Part shown: positions 37,135-46,673 of the stretch, in pieces | Numbering within the stretch: the stretch's first letter is position 1 | Layout: each line of letters begins with the position of its first letter | Assembly (NCBI RefSeq): GCF_020662265.1 | Contig: NZ_VEWM01000010.1 | Coordinates: 310,001-374,000 of the forward strand | DNA length: 64,000 nt | Origin: Psychrobacter sp. I-STPA6b | GTDB lineage: Bacteria > Pseudomonadota > Gammaproteobacteria > Pseudomonadales > Moraxellaceae | Direction: 5' to 3' | The notes under the pieces: model-generated | What the model was told of the DNA's origin: nothing | Databases searched by the model: none | Seen by the model: the letters and a program-made list of their open reading frames with translations, nothing else | Translations under genes and position numbers: made by a program

Positions 37135-37479
37135 ATGCAACTATCCAACCTTGAGCATTTACCTAACTACACCATCACCGAGCGTCTAGATGTTGTCTAT
37201 GGTAGTACAGTGCGTTCCAAACATGTGGGTAAAGATATTTTTGCAGGATTAAAAAATATTGTTGGTGGTGAGTTGACCTCCTATACAGAGCTATTAGAAG
37301 AATCCCGACAAGAAGCCATCGACCGTATGATTGCCAAAGCTCAAACCATGGGAGCAGATGCGATTGTTGGTATCCGTTTTTCTACCTCAAGCATTGCACA
37401 GGGAGCATCAGAGCTTTTTGTTTATGGTACTGCTGTCAAAGCTGTACCAAACCACACTGCCAATCATTTACAACCCTAA
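37135..37479 (+). CDS. UPF0145 (YbjQ) family protein
   Basis: 114 residues. Seen: RLDVVYGSTVRSKHVGKDIF, GGELTSYTELLEESRQEAI, MGADAIVGIRFSTSSI and ELFVYGTAVKAVP, which are the standard blocks of UPF0145 (DUF74), a small pentameric beta protein of unknown function. The family is cytosolic in other species and has no signal here. The next gene encodes a membrane-anchored version of the same domain. Confidence 0.88.
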   Translation: MQLSNLEHLPNYTITERLDVVYGSTVRSKHVGKDIFAGLKNIVGGELTSYTELLEESRQEAIDRMIAKAQTMGADAIVGIRFSTSSIAQGASELFVYGTAVKAVPNHTANHLQP

Positions 37480-37517
37480 CGTCATAAGTACACTATATAG
37501 AATATAAGGACGTACTG

Positions 37518-38015
37518 ATGCTAGAGTGGCTATTACATTTTATTTTAAATAACTGGCTATTTATTATCTTATTTGCCGTGGGCTGGTTTTTTGGTCGTAG
37601 GCATGAGCATAGTCATTTGGCAGATCTTGAGCAAACCGAAAAAACACTCGGGCATATCATCATCTCTAACGAACGCTTTTATAAGCCAGAGCTTGCTAAT
37701 AACTCTCAAGGTGAGCTGGTCATTGGTAGTGTGGTCATTGCTCAAGATTATTTTAAAATGATTATCGCTCAAATCCTAAATCTATTTGGCAAAAACCTTA
37801 CTACTTATGAAAGCCTGCTTGATAGAGCCAGACGTGAAGCGGTAGTGCGTATGAAGCTACAAGCACAATATCAGGGCTATAACCAAATCTATGGTGTGCG
37901 CTTAGAGGTCACTAATATCAATCAGCTTGGCAGTATGGTCGAAGCCATTGCTTATGGCACAGCCGTTTATACCGTGAATAATCCAAAAGTACCGCCACCA
38001 TTGCGACAATCATAA
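37518..38015 (+). CDS. Membrane-anchored UPF0145 domain protein
   Basis: 165 residues. One N-terminal membrane helix (about 8-26, WLFIILFAVGWFFG), a His-rich linker (RRHEHSH), then a UPF0145 domain seen in IGSVVIAQDYFKMI, LTTYESLLDRARREAVVRM and AIAYGTAVYTV. It is a divergent paralogue of the upstream gene, 38 bases away, so the two are probably co-transcribed. The domain lacks the glycine in GGEL of its neighbour. Function unknown; the pair could form mixed rings anchored at the membrane. Confidence 0.76.
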   Translation: MLEWLLHFILNNWLFIILFAVGWFFGRRHEHSHLADLEQTEKTLGHIIISNERFYKPELANNSQGELVIGSVVIAQDYFKMIIAQILNLFGKNLTTYESLLDRARREAVVRMKLQAQYQGYNQIYGVRLEVTNINQLGSMVEAIAYGTAVYTVNNPKVPPPLRQS

Positions 38016-38160
38016 GTTGTGATAATCATAAAAAGTACCAATATATTTTTACTCTATATTGCTCCCTAATATTTGTTCTATCCTCATTGAATCTATTTTG
38101 TCATCAAACCGTCAACTCATAAAACTATGCTACAGCCATACCATTGGCAGTGAGTCATTT

Positions 38161-38367
38161 ATGTTTATCTTAAAAGTTATTGCAGGATTGATGCTTATTT
38201 ATTTTGTCATTAAGTTATTGATTTGGCTTAATGAAGGGGCAAGTGGCGGTGGTACTGATAGTGGCGGTATCGGAGGTTATAGCGATACTGGCGAATCGAG
38301 CGGTGGATTTTTTGACAGTTTTTTTGGTGGAGATGGGGGTGACGGCGGAGATGGTGGAGGGGATTGA
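38161..38367 (+). CDS. Small membrane protein with glycine-rich tail
   Basis: 68 residues from the start at 38161. A single membrane helix (about 2-20, VIAGLMLIYFVIKLLIWL) followed by a tail of Gly, Asp and Ser ending in GGDGGDGGDGGGD. A longer frame begins at 38059 but lacks a ribosome site. The tail recalls the Gly-rich ends of TPM/YgcG proteins, but no known domain is present. It follows the two UPF0145 genes. Confidence 0.5.
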   Translation: MFILKVIAGLMLIYFVIKLLIWLNEGASGGGTDSGGIGGYSDTGESSGGFFDSFFGGDGGDGGDGGGD

Positions 38368-38396
38368 GTCTTATTGCTTTGTTGTGTGCTTAGTCA

Positions 38397-38870
38397 TTAT
38401 TTCAAATAGTCATAATGTGTCCAAAGCAATAGTATCAAACTGGTAAATATTAAATAGATACTAGCGCTTGTCACTCCAATATATAGAGCAAATCCAAAAA
38501 TTATGGTCGCAATAACTTTTAATGGAATCTTCAGCCAAGCAGGCAATACAGATGATTTGCCAATGATAAACTCCTCATTACCATCTTTATCTTTAACAAT
38601 CTCCCCTGTGCCTACTTGCAGGCTTTTATAAACCAAGATATATAACACGATATTAAGCGGTACGCCAAAAAAGACTGCAAAGCCTTGGTGTTCTGTTCCC
38701 ATCGCCTGATAAATCTCATAAGACAACAATATGGCAAATAAAGCTAAAGTAATAGCAAGAACAATCCCCATTATGGTTGAGGTTGTACGAATACTTTGTT
38801 CCTCAAATTCGGTAGAGACATTTACAGGGGATTGAGATTTAGATGAGTTATCTGCAACTTTATCAGGCAT
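38397..38870 (-). CDS. Membrane protein of unknown function
   Basis: 157 residues. Polar N-terminal 30 residues, then hydrophobic segments about 31-52, 66-84, 114-130 and 134-153, with a charged loop (GEIVKDKDGNEEFIIG) between the second and third. No family recognised. It is convergent with the Gly-rich protein gene, and its coding end is only 30 bases from that stop. Confidence 0.6.
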   Translation of the reverse strand: MPDKVADNSSKSQSPVNVSTEFEEQSIRTTSTIMGIVLAITLALFAILLSYEIYQAMGTEHQGFAVFFGVPLNIVLYILVYKSLQVGTGEIVKDKDGNEEFIIGKSSVLPAWLKIPLKVIATIIFGFALYIGVTSASIYLIFTSLILLLWTHYDYLK

Positions 38871-39007
38871 TTTTTGGTTTATTTATAAGGTAATAGAGGT
38901 TAAGTATAACAAAGCACCTAACAAAATTTCCTTATCTGCGTTAAAATCGTCTTATCCTTTTTTTATTGATTTTCTATCAACATTTAACCAACGATAAGAC
39001 ACTAATT

Positions 39008-41953
39008 ATGAGTAATCAAGCCCTTACCCAATCTATCCAACAAGCCCTAAGCCAGTTAGAACATGCCTACAACCCCAGCGAAGTTGAAAATGGTATGTAT
39101 CAAAATTGGGAATCCAACGGCTATTTTCAGCCCAGCTATGATAGCGAGCAATCCTTTTCTATCGCCTTACCACCACCAAACGTCACAGGTAGCCTGCACA
39201 TGGGGCATGGCTTTAACAATGCCATCATGGACGCATTGACTCGCTATCATCGTATGCTTGGCGACAACACCCTTTGGCAACCCGGCACTGACCATGCAGG
39301 TATTGCCACCCAAATGGTGGTTGAACGCCGACTTAACGCTGAAGGTATCAAACGTACTGACCTAAGTCGTGATGACTTTATTAACAAAGTTTGGGAATGG
39401 AAAGAAGAATCAGGCGGAAACATCACCCGACAAATCCGCCGTTTGGGGTCATCGGTCGATTGGTCACGTGAACGTTTTACCATGGACGAAGGGTTATCCA
39501 ATGCAGTAAAAGAAGTGTTTGTTCGCCTTTATGAGGACGGTTTGATTTATCGTGGCAAACGCTTGGTGAATTGGGATCCAAAATTTCAAACAGCCTTATC
39601 TGACCTAGAAGTCGAAAATCACGATGAAAAAGGCTCATTGTGGTATGTGCGTTACTATTTCACCGATAAAGAAGTGACCACCCAAGAGGGCAATAACTAT
39701 TTAGTGGTTGCTACCACTCGCCCCGAAACCTTGCTTGGTGATACCGCCGTTGCGGTTAATCCTAATGATGAGCGTTACGCTCATTTGGTTGGTAAAACCA
39801 TTACTTTGCCAATTACAGGACGTATTGTACCGATTGTCGCTGACGATTATGTCGAAAGTGACTTTGGAACAGGTTGTGTGAAAATCACCCCTGCCCATGA
39901 TTTTAACGATTATGAGATGGGCAAACGTCACGAATTGCCACTGATTAATATCCTTGACGCTTATGGCAATATCTTGGCAGACATGGAAGTATATCCTGAC
40001 CTGCAAACTCGCGAACCTACCCTAGAATCTATGCCGACAGACCATACAGGCAAACCTTATGCTGGTGTGGAACGCTTTGAGGCACGTAAGCAACTGATTG
40101 AGCAAGCCAAAGCCGAAGGCTGGTTAGACAAAATTGAAGATTACGCCCTAAAAGCCCCACGTGGCGACCGTAGTGGCGTGATTGTTGAGCCGTGGCTAAC
40201 CGACCAATGGTATGTAGCGGTTGAAGAATTGGCAAAACCTGCCATTGAGGCGGTTGAAAATGGTGACATTGAATTTGTACCTGCTCAATATAAAAATATG
40301 TATATGGCATGGATGACTGACCTACAAGATTGGTGCATCAGCCGTCAGCTATGGTGGGGACACCGTATTCCTGCATGGTACGATGAGGAAGGCAAGGTGT
40401 ATGTTGCTCGTGATGAGGCAGAAGTTCGCCAAAAATACCAACTTGCCGATGATATCAACCTACGCCAAGATGATGACGTGTTAGATACTTGGTTTAGCTC
40501 GGGATTATGGACATTTAGTACCCTTGGTTGGGCGGACGAAAATGACGACAAACGGGTATTAGAAACCTTTCACCCAACCAGCGTGTTGGTCACGGGTTTT
40601 GACATCATATTTTTCTGGGTTGCCCGTATGATTATGCTGACCATGCACTTTATCAAGGATAAAGACGGTAAACCGCAAGTACCGTTTAAAACCGTTTATG
40701 TGCATGGCTTGGTGCGTGATGGTAACGGACAAAAAATGTCCAAATCCAAAGGTAACGTCCTTGACCCCATCGACATCATTGATGGCATTGACCTTGAGGC
40801 GTTGGTTGAAAAACGCACCAGTAACATGATGAACCCCAAAGACGCCGACAAAATCGCCAAACAAACCCGCAAAGAGTTCCCCGATGGTATCCCTGCTTAT
40901 GGTACGGACGCCCTGCGTTTTACTTTCTGCTCGCTTGCCAGTACAGGTCGGGACATTAACTTTGACCTAAAACGGGTCGAAGGCTACCGCAATTTTTGTA
41001 ATAAAATCTGGAATGCCAGCCGTTTTGTGTTGATGAATTGCGTTGATAAAGAGGGCAATGCTCAAACCATCGACCAAACCGCTAATGCTGACGTTTGGGA
41101 ACTGCCCGAAAAGTGGATTATCAGTCGTCTAAATTCGACCATTGCCAATATTCACAAACACTTTGCCCAATATCGCTTAGATATGGTCAGCCAAGATATT
41201 TATGAGTTTATCTGGAATGAATATTGCGACTGGTATGTCGAGCTTGCCAAAGCCAGCCTGAATGATGACTCGGTGAGTGAGGAACGAAAAGCCCAAATCC
41301 GTTATGTGTTGCTACACGTATTAGAAACGGCATTGCGATTTGCCCACCCAATCATGCCATTTTTAACCGAACAAATCTGGCAAACCATCGCTCCATTACT
41401 GAATGCCAAAACTTGCGACAGCATTGTGACTGCCCCATTCCCACAAGTTAATGAAGGGCAAATTAGCCCACAAGTTGAGGCGGATATGGCATGGTTGCAA
41501 GAGCTGATTGCTGGCGTGCGTAACATTCGTGGGGAGATGAAATTGGGTAATGCCATTCGTCTGCCTGTCCTGCTACAAAATATCAGCAGTGAGCAAAGCG
41601 ACAGCCTAAACCGTATTGAAAACCAATTTAAAGCCCTAGCAAAAGTGGATAGTTTAACCATCGTTGCCGAAGGTGAGAACGTACCGTTATCGTCATCAAG
41701 TATGGTTGGTCAGCTACGAATTTTAGTACCGATGAAAGGCTTAATTGACCCCACCGCCGAACTGGCTCGCCTAAGCAAAGCCCAAGAAAAACTACAAAAG
41801 CAAGCCGATGCTATCAGCCGTAAATTGGCAAATGAAGGCTTTACTAGCAAAGCCCCTGCCGAGGTAGTCCAAGCCGAACGTGATAAGTTGGCAGAGCTTG
41901 AAGGACAGCTTAAGATAATGAGTGAGCAGATGGAGGAGTTAAGGGGGTTGTAG
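39008..41953 (+). CDS. valS: Valine--tRNA ligase
   Basis: Class I aminoacyl-tRNA synthetase charging tRNA-Val. Seen: the HIGH-type motif [13 protein letters not shown], the editing (CP1) domain with [13 protein letters not shown] and [12 protein letters not shown], the [18 protein letters not shown] KMSKS loop (here [11 protein letters not shown]), and a C-terminal coiled coil ([19 protein letters not shown]). The start at 39008 (MSNQAL) gives 981 residues; a start at 38966 would add 14 atypical residues. Codon choice is richer in C and G than in most neighbours, as in panB and panC. Confidence 0.97.
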   Translation: MSNQALTQSIQQALSQLEHAYNPSEVENGMYQNWESNGYFQPSYDSEQSFSIALPPPNVTGSLHMGHGFNNAIMDALTRYHRMLGDNTLWQPGTDHAGIATQMVVERRLNAEGIKRTDLSRDDFINKVWEWKEESGGNITRQIRRLGSSVDWSRERFTMDEGLSNAVKEVFVRLYEDGLIYRGKRLVNWDPKFQTALSDLEVENHDEKGSLWYVRYYFTDKEVTTQEGNNYLVVATTRPETLLGDTAVAVNPNDERYAHLVGKTITLPITGRIVPIVADDYVESDFGTGCVKITPAHDFNDYEMGKRHELPLINILDAYGNILADMEVYPDLQTREPTLESMPTDHTGKPYAGVERFEARKQLIEQAKAEGWLDKIEDYALKAPRGDRSGVIVEPWLTDQWYVAVEELAKPAIEAVENGDIEFVPAQYKNMYMAWMTDLQDWCISRQLWWGHRIPAWYDEEGKVYVARDEAEVRQKYQLADDINLRQDDDVLDTWFSSGLWTFSTLGWADENDDKRVLETFHPTSVLVTGFDIIFFWVARMIMLTMHFIKDKDGKPQVPFKTVYVHGLVRDGNGQKMSKSKGNVLDPIDIIDGIDLEALVEKRTSNMMNPKDADKIAKQTRKEFPDGIPAYGTDALRFTFCSLASTGRDINFDLKRVEGYRNFCNKIWNASRFVLMNCVDKEGNAQTIDQTANADVWELPEKWIISRLNSTIANIHKHFAQYRLDMVSQDIYEFIWNEYCDWYVELAKASLNDDSVSEERKAQIRYVLLHVLETALRFAHPIMPFLTEQIWQTIAPLLNAKTCDSIVTAPFPQVNEGQISPQVEADMAWLQELIAGVRNIRGEMKLGNAIRLPVLLQNISSEQSDSLNRIENQFKALAKVDSLTIVAEGENVPLSSSSMVGQLRILVPMKGLIDPTAELARLSKAQEKLQKQADAISRKLANEGFTSKAPAEVVQAERDKLAELEGQLKIMSEQMEELRGL

Positions 41954-41963
41954 TTTTTATACT

Positions 41964-43076
41964 ATGAATAAGTTTAACTTGAAAATACAGTATTATATTA
42001 AAAGCTACTACATATGGATATTTTATGAATTAAGATTTTTTTGGCTTTCATTATTTTTAATATTCTTACCTATATTTCTACTAGTTCTCTTTGCTAATAG
42101 CAAAGAGAACTTAATTAGATTAGGTGCATTTTTACAGGCTTTAGGGATTCTTAGTGTTTTTTATGAGATTAATCAAACACGTAAGCAGTTTAATAACAGA
42201 GATTTATCTAACTCATTTAAAGAATGGTTGAAAAAGAAACCAAATAAATATGGTTCAGAATTTTATATTGAGCCAGAATCTATTAAAAATAGTATTAAAT
42301 TATTAGATATAGAGCTTTCTATTCCACCTCACTGGGATGATAATAAAGATATTGAAAGCAATGTTAAAGTATTAATTGATTATGTTAAAAAAAATGACTG
42401 TAAACTAAATGAGTTGCGAGATGAATTAAAGTCTTTTATTGTAAAAACAAACAATAATATTTATGATGAGGTTAAGGATACAAAAATATCAGTTAAGAAA
42501 TTGGAAGAGGAAGTTGAAAATCATGCAATGGGAGGGATAAGAATTACTTTTATAGGTAGTTTATGGATTCTAATAGGTTTAATATCAAGTAGTATTCCAA
42601 ATGATTTGATATTTGTATTTAATAAAATATCAATTATGATTAAGAGTAATCCAGTATATTTTTACTCTACTATTTGGAGCTTATGTGTGTTTCTATTAGC
42701 AGTGTATATTTTTTTAAAATCTAATTATTTTTCAGAGCTAATTAGCAATCTAGAAAATAACAGCTTTGATTTAAAAGATGATAGTATAGAACAGGTATTG
42801 GCTCAGCATATGGGCGAGATGGGTTTAGCAGTATTATTCTTCGACAAAATGAATTCTAAAGATATTATATATAGTAATTCTATATTTCTCGAAGTTCTAC
42901 AGTGGCTATGGATACCTTTTAAGTTTATCTTAATCACCTTATTAATATTGGTCAGTCTTTATTCATATGGTAAATTAGCAGTCATTTATGGAAATAAAAA
43001 TATTAGTTTTATTATATTTATAATAGTATTATTTTTATCTGTATTTACTTTCGGAATGTTTTTGATTTTAGAATAG
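41964..43076 (+). CDS. AT-rich membrane protein of unknown function
   Basis: 370 residues starting 10 bases after valS. Membrane segments about 27-47, 50-65 (weak), 190-205, 229-250, 309-330 and 346-366. The large region between (about 70-185) is hydrophilic with coiled-coil character (VKDTKISVKKLEEEVENH). Codon use is strongly A/T (AAT, TTA, ATA), clearly unlike valS and the SDR gene on each side. No family recognised. This composition and the gene debris downstream suggest horizontal gain. It could be part of a defense or signalling cassette, but nothing in the sequence shows it. Confidence 0.65.
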   Translation: MNKFNLKIQYYIKSYYIWIFYELRFFWLSLFLIFLPIFLLVLFANSKENLIRLGAFLQALGILSVFYEINQTRKQFNNRDLSNSFKEWLKKKPNKYGSEFYIEPESIKNSIKLLDIELSIPPHWDDNKDIESNVKVLIDYVKKNDCKLNELRDELKSFIVKTNNNIYDEVKDTKISVKKLEEEVENHAMGGIRITFIGSLWILIGLISSSIPNDLIFVFNKISIMIKSNPVYFYSTIWSLCVFLLAVYIFLKSNYFSELISNLENNSFDLKDDSIEQVLAQHMGEMGLAVLFFDKMNSKDIIYSNSIFLEVLQWLWIPFKFILITLLILVSLYSYGKLAVIYGNKNISFIIFIIVLFLSVFTFGMFLILE

Positions 43077-43295
43077 AAGATTTAAATTATTTGAACCGTC
43101 CACCTTTGAATTCTATTTTGAACCACAAATCATTGAACAGGGCCAATGCTATTTCAAAGATAACCAAGTCAAATGCTTGGTTTAACAGTCAAGACTAATA
43201 AGTAACAATGATTTAGCCAATATTCAAAAAGTTTGCCCAGAAATCCTGCCCAAAATCTACATGGTTAGATGAGCTGGATAAAATTGATTGGTAAG
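43072..43295 (+). pseudogene. Decayed gene fragments downstream of the AT-rich gene
   Basis: One frame reads FEPSTFEFYFEPQIIEQGQC then ends in KCLV and a stop near 43188. A second stretch reads LANIQKVCPEILPKIYMV from about 43213 and then shifts into LDELDKIDW before another stop at about 43293. These look like parts of a real protein rather than random sequence, with no start or continuous frame. Source not recognised. Confidence 0.45.
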
Positions 43296-43390
43296 ATTAT
43301 ATTTGTTATCTCAACTTGTAACTTATCATTAGATTATCTATAGTTAAATAAGCAAATACAACTAAAACACTCTATTAAAAGGAAAATCAT

Positions 43391-44161
43391 ATGAATATAC
43401 AAGAATTATGGAATTTATCCAATAAAGTTGCCATTGTTACGGGTGGAGCAAATGGAATCGGCAAAGCCAGTGCTTTGATGTTAGCCCAAGCAGGGGCAGA
43501 TGTTGCCATTGGTGACTTAGATATGGATGATGCAGAAAAAGTTGCTCAACAAATCCGTGATATGGGACGCAAAGCCATTGCAGTATCTTGCAATATCTTA
43601 AAAGATGAAGAAATGGTTAAAGCCGTTGCAGATACCGTTGAACAGCTAGGTGGTGTGCATATCTTGGTCAACGTGGCAGGTGGTGGTGGTGGTGGACGTG
43701 AAGTCCCCGAAAAAATTGATGTAACAGACATCGAAAGAGACTTTAAGCTTAATGTTTATTCCGCATGGCGAATGATACAGTTATGTGCACCACATATGCA
43801 AAAAGCAGGCGGTGGTTCAGTGATTAATATCGCCTCAATGGGAGCAGTGACCACCAGTCCGGGTATGAGTGGTTATGCCTCTTCAAAAGCAGCCGTGGTG
43901 CATATGGGGGCAAACCTTGCTTTTGATTACCCTCATATTCGTATCAATGCCATTGGACCGGGAGCGACTCGGACGCATGCACTAGAGACGGTGCTTACCC
44001 CAGAGATTGAAAAAGCCATGTTGGCACGTACACCCATCAAGCGATTGGGTGAGCCTGAAGACATTGCAGGAGCAGTATTGTATTTTGCCGCACCGATTTC
44101 ATCATGGGTCAATGGGCAAGTGTTATATGTAAATGGCGGTGGTGTGCAGACATTGGCATAG
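43391..44161 (+). CDS. Short-chain dehydrogenase/reductase, hydroxysteroid dehydrogenase-like
   Basis: 256-residue NAD(P)-dependent oxidoreductase. Seen: cofactor motif TGGANGIG, Asp in IGDLDMDDA after beta 2 that favours NAD over NADP, catalytic triad Ser in NIASMGA, Tyr and Lys in YASSK, and PGATRT. The usual NAAG reads NVAGGGGGGR, with a run of six glycines encoded by five GGT and a GGA codon. Best resemblance is to 7-alpha-hydroxysteroid dehydrogenase HdhA and acetoin/glucose dehydrogenases; the substrate cannot be assigned. Confidence 0.86.
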   Translation: MNIQELWNLSNKVAIVTGGANGIGKASALMLAQAGADVAIGDLDMDDAEKVAQQIRDMGRKAIAVSCNILKDEEMVKAVADTVEQLGGVHILVNVAGGGGGGREVPEKIDVTDIERDFKLNVYSAWRMIQLCAPHMQKAGGGSVINIASMGAVTTSPGMSGYASSKAAVVHMGANLAFDYPHIRINAIGPGATRTHALETVLTPEIEKAMLARTPIKRLGEPEDIAGAVLYFAAPISSWVNGQVLYVNGGGVQTLA

Positions 44162-44232
44162 GTGGATGATTATCCATCATACCTTTCATGTCATCATCAT
44201 TAAACCAATAAACTTAATATGTAACAGGCAAT

Positions 44233-44260
44233 AAAAAAGGCTTACAATCTGCTGTAAGCC
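44233..44260 (-). terminator. Terminator after tRNA-Leu
   Basis: GGCTTAC (44239-44245) pairs with GTAAGCC (44254-44260) around an 8-base loop. On the minus strand it runs into TTTTTT. It lies just after the tRNA end; weaker termination of the SDR gene from the other strand is possible. Confidence 0.85.
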
Positions 44261-44270
44261 TTTATTTATA

Positions 44271-44357
44271 TGGTACCAGTGGTCGGACTCGAACCGACAC
44301 GCTTTTAAGGGCAACGGATTTTGAATCCGTCGTGTCTACCAATTCCACCACACTGGC
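44271..44357 (-). tRNA. tRNA-Leu (anticodon CAA)
   Basis: The minus strand folds into a cloverleaf: acceptor stem GCCAGTG / CACTGGT with a G-U at the first pair, D arm GTGGTGGAATTGGTAGACAC, anticodon stem ACGGA / TCCGT with loop TTCAAAA (anticodon CAA), a long variable arm as in class II tRNAs, T arm GTCGGTTCGAGTCCGAC, and encoded CCA. 87 bases. A promoter with TTGACG and TATAAT lies upstream. Confidence 0.95.
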
Positions 44358-44412
44358 ATGTAGGGTCACTGATTACTATCAAATACAGATAGTATTAGTA
44401 TGTAGGCTGGCT

Positions 44413-44440
44413 ATTATAGCAATATTCCCACAGTCGTCAA
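44413..44440 (-). promoter_or_regulatory. Promoter of tRNA-Leu
   Basis: On the minus strand TTGACG and TATAAT are spaced 16 bases, ending about 55 bases before the tRNA 5' end. A near-consensus sigma-70 promoter. Confidence 0.85.
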
Positions 44441-44488
44441 GTGATTTTCTGCGAATCTGCTACTTAGCTGGGTGGTTAATATAAAATT

Positions 44489-45262
44489 CTAACCCACAAA
44501 CGCACGCTCAACCACATAGTCAGCAGGTACACCCATACGTGGTGAAACTTCCAATCCAAAGTCATCCAAAATTTTAGACACATCGGTATTAAACGCCATA
44601 CTACCGCACAGCATAGCACGGTCATTTTCTTTACTGATAGGAGGCAGACCAATATCTTCAAATAGCTTGCCTGAGGTCAATAAATCTGTGATTCGTCCTT
44701 GATTTTTAAACTCTTCACGAGTGACGGTTGGATAATAAATAAACTTCTCTTTGTACCACTCACCAAAGATTTCATCATTGGGTAGTTCATTTTCGAACAT
44801 ATCTTTATATGCTAAGTCATTGACTCGGCGGACACAGTGTACCAACACAATTTTTTCAAATTTTTCATACACTTCTGGGTCGCGAGCCAATGATAAAAAT
44901 GGAGCAAGTCCTGTGCCTGTGGCGAGCATATATAGGTTTTTGGCGGGTAGTAAATCGTCAAGTACCAGTGTACCTGTGGGCTTTTTACTGACCAATAATT
45001 CTTCGCCAACTTTGATATGTTGTAGGCGAGAGGTTAATGGGCCATTTTGTACTTTGATTGAGTAAAACTCCAAATGTTCTTCATAATTAGGGCTGGCAAT
45101 CGAATATGCCCGCATTAACGGCTTGCCATCGACCATAATCCCAATCATAGCAAACTCGCCATTACGGAAGCGTAGCCCAGCATCACGCGTTGTTTTGATA
45201 GTAAAGAGTGAGTCATTCCAGTGATGTACATGAGTCACTGTCTCAGTGTGAAATTTTGACAT
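44489..45262 (-). CDS. fpr: Ferredoxin--NADP reductase
   Basis: FAD enzyme moving electrons between NADPH and ferredoxin or flavodoxin. Seen: LMRAYSIASPNYEEHLEFYS with the FAD-binding RxYS motif, TGTGLAPFLSLARDPEVYEK (NADP binding), IVLVHCVRRVNDLAY, AMLCGSMAFN, and the C-terminal DYVVERAFVG. 257 residues, the norm. AGAGGCAAAAT precedes the start. The family in Pseudomonas and Azotobacter responds to oxidative stress and supplies electrons for heme release by heme oxygenase or mobilises bacterioferritin iron, which would suit this iron-rich neighbourhood. Confidence 0.92.
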   Translation of the reverse strand: MSKFHTETVTHVHHWNDSLFTIKTTRDAGLRFRNGEFAMIGIMVDGKPLMRAYSIASPNYEEHLEFYSIKVQNGPLTSRLQHIKVGEELLVSKKPTGTLVLDDLLPAKNLYMLATGTGLAPFLSLARDPEVYEKFEKIVLVHCVRRVNDLAYKDMFENELPNDEIFGEWYKEKFIYYPTVTREEFKNQGRITDLLTSGKLFEDIGLPPISKENDRAMLCGSMAFNTDVSKILDDFGLEVSPRMGVPADYVVERAFVG

Positions 45263-45379
45263 ATTTTGCCTCTATATTAGTTATCAATAAAGATTTGGAA
45301 GTTGAATAATACCTAGTCCTGATTGAGTCTGCTCAGTAAATAGAGCTTTTATAATGGTATTGTAAAATTACGCCTGATA

Positions 45380-45465
45380 TATGTGGCGTTTGTTGAGTGT
45401 TTATATTTACTGGAAAGTTCAGCTAATTTTACATGAAAGCAAAAGATAACGTTAGCCCAAGTAAG
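45380..45465. mobile_element. MITE-like element, partial and decayed copy
   Basis: GGCGTTTGTTGAGTGTTTAT, TTCAGCTAATTTTACATGAAAG and CAAAAGATAACGTTAGCC match the left end and interior blocks of the 4707 element in the same order. The right terminal repeat cannot be found. Confidence 0.55.
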
Positions 45466-45698
45466 TACAGCGATGCAGTAAATAATCAATACCCCCAATT
45501 AAACTTATTCTATCATAGCAAATTTATGCATATCATAATGCCTTTGCTGATAAAAATACGTGTATTTTGCATGATAAAATGGAATAACGCTGTCAGTAAA
45601 TGCCATAAAAGAGAAAAGACTGACTCAGTTAGACAACACTTAGAAATAATAAAAATTAAGAAAATCTAAACGTATTTAAAATTATTTTAAAATAATCC

Positions 45699-45727
45699 TT
45701 GCGTTATTAATAAAGCAAGCCTATAAT
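45699..45727 (+). promoter_or_regulatory. Promoter of the cold-shock gene
   Basis: TTGCGT at 45699-45704 and TATAAT at 45722-45727 are spaced exactly 17 bases. Transcription from here would give a leader of about 140 bases, long as in cspA-type mRNAs, where the leader folds to control translation at low temperature. Confidence 0.82.
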
Positions 45728-45873
45728 GCACCCCTGCTTAAGAGAAGTTCTGCACCAAATCATTACCTCGTAGTATTAACTTATAATCCTCCGTTTTAAT
45801 ATTTTTTGTTCAGTAGCTATTTGTAAGCGTTACTTGGTCATATGACCATTCATTTTAAAATTAGGATTATATT

Positions 45874-46083
45874 ATGTCAGATACTATTAAAGGTACTGTT
45901 AAGTGGTTTAACGAAGCTAAAGGTTTTGGTTTCATCGCTCCAGAAAGTGGCGCAGACGTATTCGCTCATTACAGCGAAATCGTTAGCTCAGGTTTCAAAA
46001 CTTTAGCTGAAGGTCAAGCCGTTGAGTTCACCGTAACTCAAGGTCAAAAAGGACCTCAAGCACATAACATTACTGCTTTATAA
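45874..46083 (+). CDS. Cold-shock protein of the CspA family
   Basis: 69-residue OB-fold RNA chaperone. Seen: [18 protein letters not shown] with RNP1 [14 protein letters not shown] as RNP2, and a C-terminal [11 protein letters not shown]. It melts RNA structure and aids translation in the cold; some members act constitutively. A long leader, AGGAT ribosome site and a strong terminator bracket it, making a single-gene unit. Confidence 0.95.
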   Translation: MSDTIKGTVKWFNEAKGFGFIAPESGADVFAHYSEIVSSGFKTLAEGQAVEFTVTQGQKGPQAHNITAL

Positions 46084-46117
46084 TCTATATATTGTTATAG
46101 ATTTATTCAGTATAGAG

Positions 46118-46142
46118 AACGAGCCTTATGGCTCGTTTTTTT
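46118..46142 (+). terminator. Terminator after cspA-like gene
   Basis: AACGAGCC and GGCTCGTT form a perfect 8-base stem with TTAT loop followed by TTTTT. Confidence 0.93.
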
Positions 46143-46673
46143 ATGCCTAAGTAAAAATCTTTTTAATATTTAGCATCAAAAACGAAAAAATGACTGTAGC
46201 ATTGCCTTTAGTAGCTGTATCACATCACTAGAGGCTTTATGATATGTCTGTACTCGTTATCATCTGATATCTACTTTAGTCTTCTTCGACCATATATCAG
46301 GTTGCTTATATTTTATACCATGTTTGACTATCTACTGAATAAAAGCCATATTTGCGTGGATTTTTTGTTATAAATCTGTGTTTAGATGACCATACAGAGC
46401 TTCGATGAGGGATAATTCACAAGCTTTTATATGAGTAAGTATCAGTGCTGGATATGTACTGAAATTTTAAACTTTTATGTTGCAAGTTTTGCTGGTACTT
46501 TATTGCATCTGTCTAGCCAGTTAAGTTGTTTATATTGGAGTTGTTGCAAATAAAATAATAAACAATTGCGCATCTTAATGTTAAGCTATGACAAGTCATA
46601 TGGAAGCAATCTGTTACTATTTTCTTTCTTAATAAAATGGTTGATTTAAGCAAATAATGATAAAAGTGTGATT
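46143..46673. other. Intergenic region, nothing identified
   Basis: About 530 AT-rich bases between the cspA terminator and a membrane gene. Stops occur often in all frames; no hairpin with a T-run, tRNA or repeat of note was seen. Confidence 0.5.

Larger units (their letters stand above)
45263..45873. other. Intergenic region between fpr and cspA
   Basis: About 610 bases, AT-rich. 45380-45465 is a decayed MITE copy. A strong promoter for the cold-shock gene lies at 45699-45727, leaving a 5' leader of about 140 bases. An open frame of 78 codons at 45433 overlaps the MITE copy and is not accepted as a gene. Confidence 0.6.

Noticed and set aside
45433-45669. Plus-strand open frame of 78 codons
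   Set aside because: Its start overlaps the decayed MITE copy, the product has no recognisable features, and it has no ribosome site; the frame is likely chance in AT-rich DNA.
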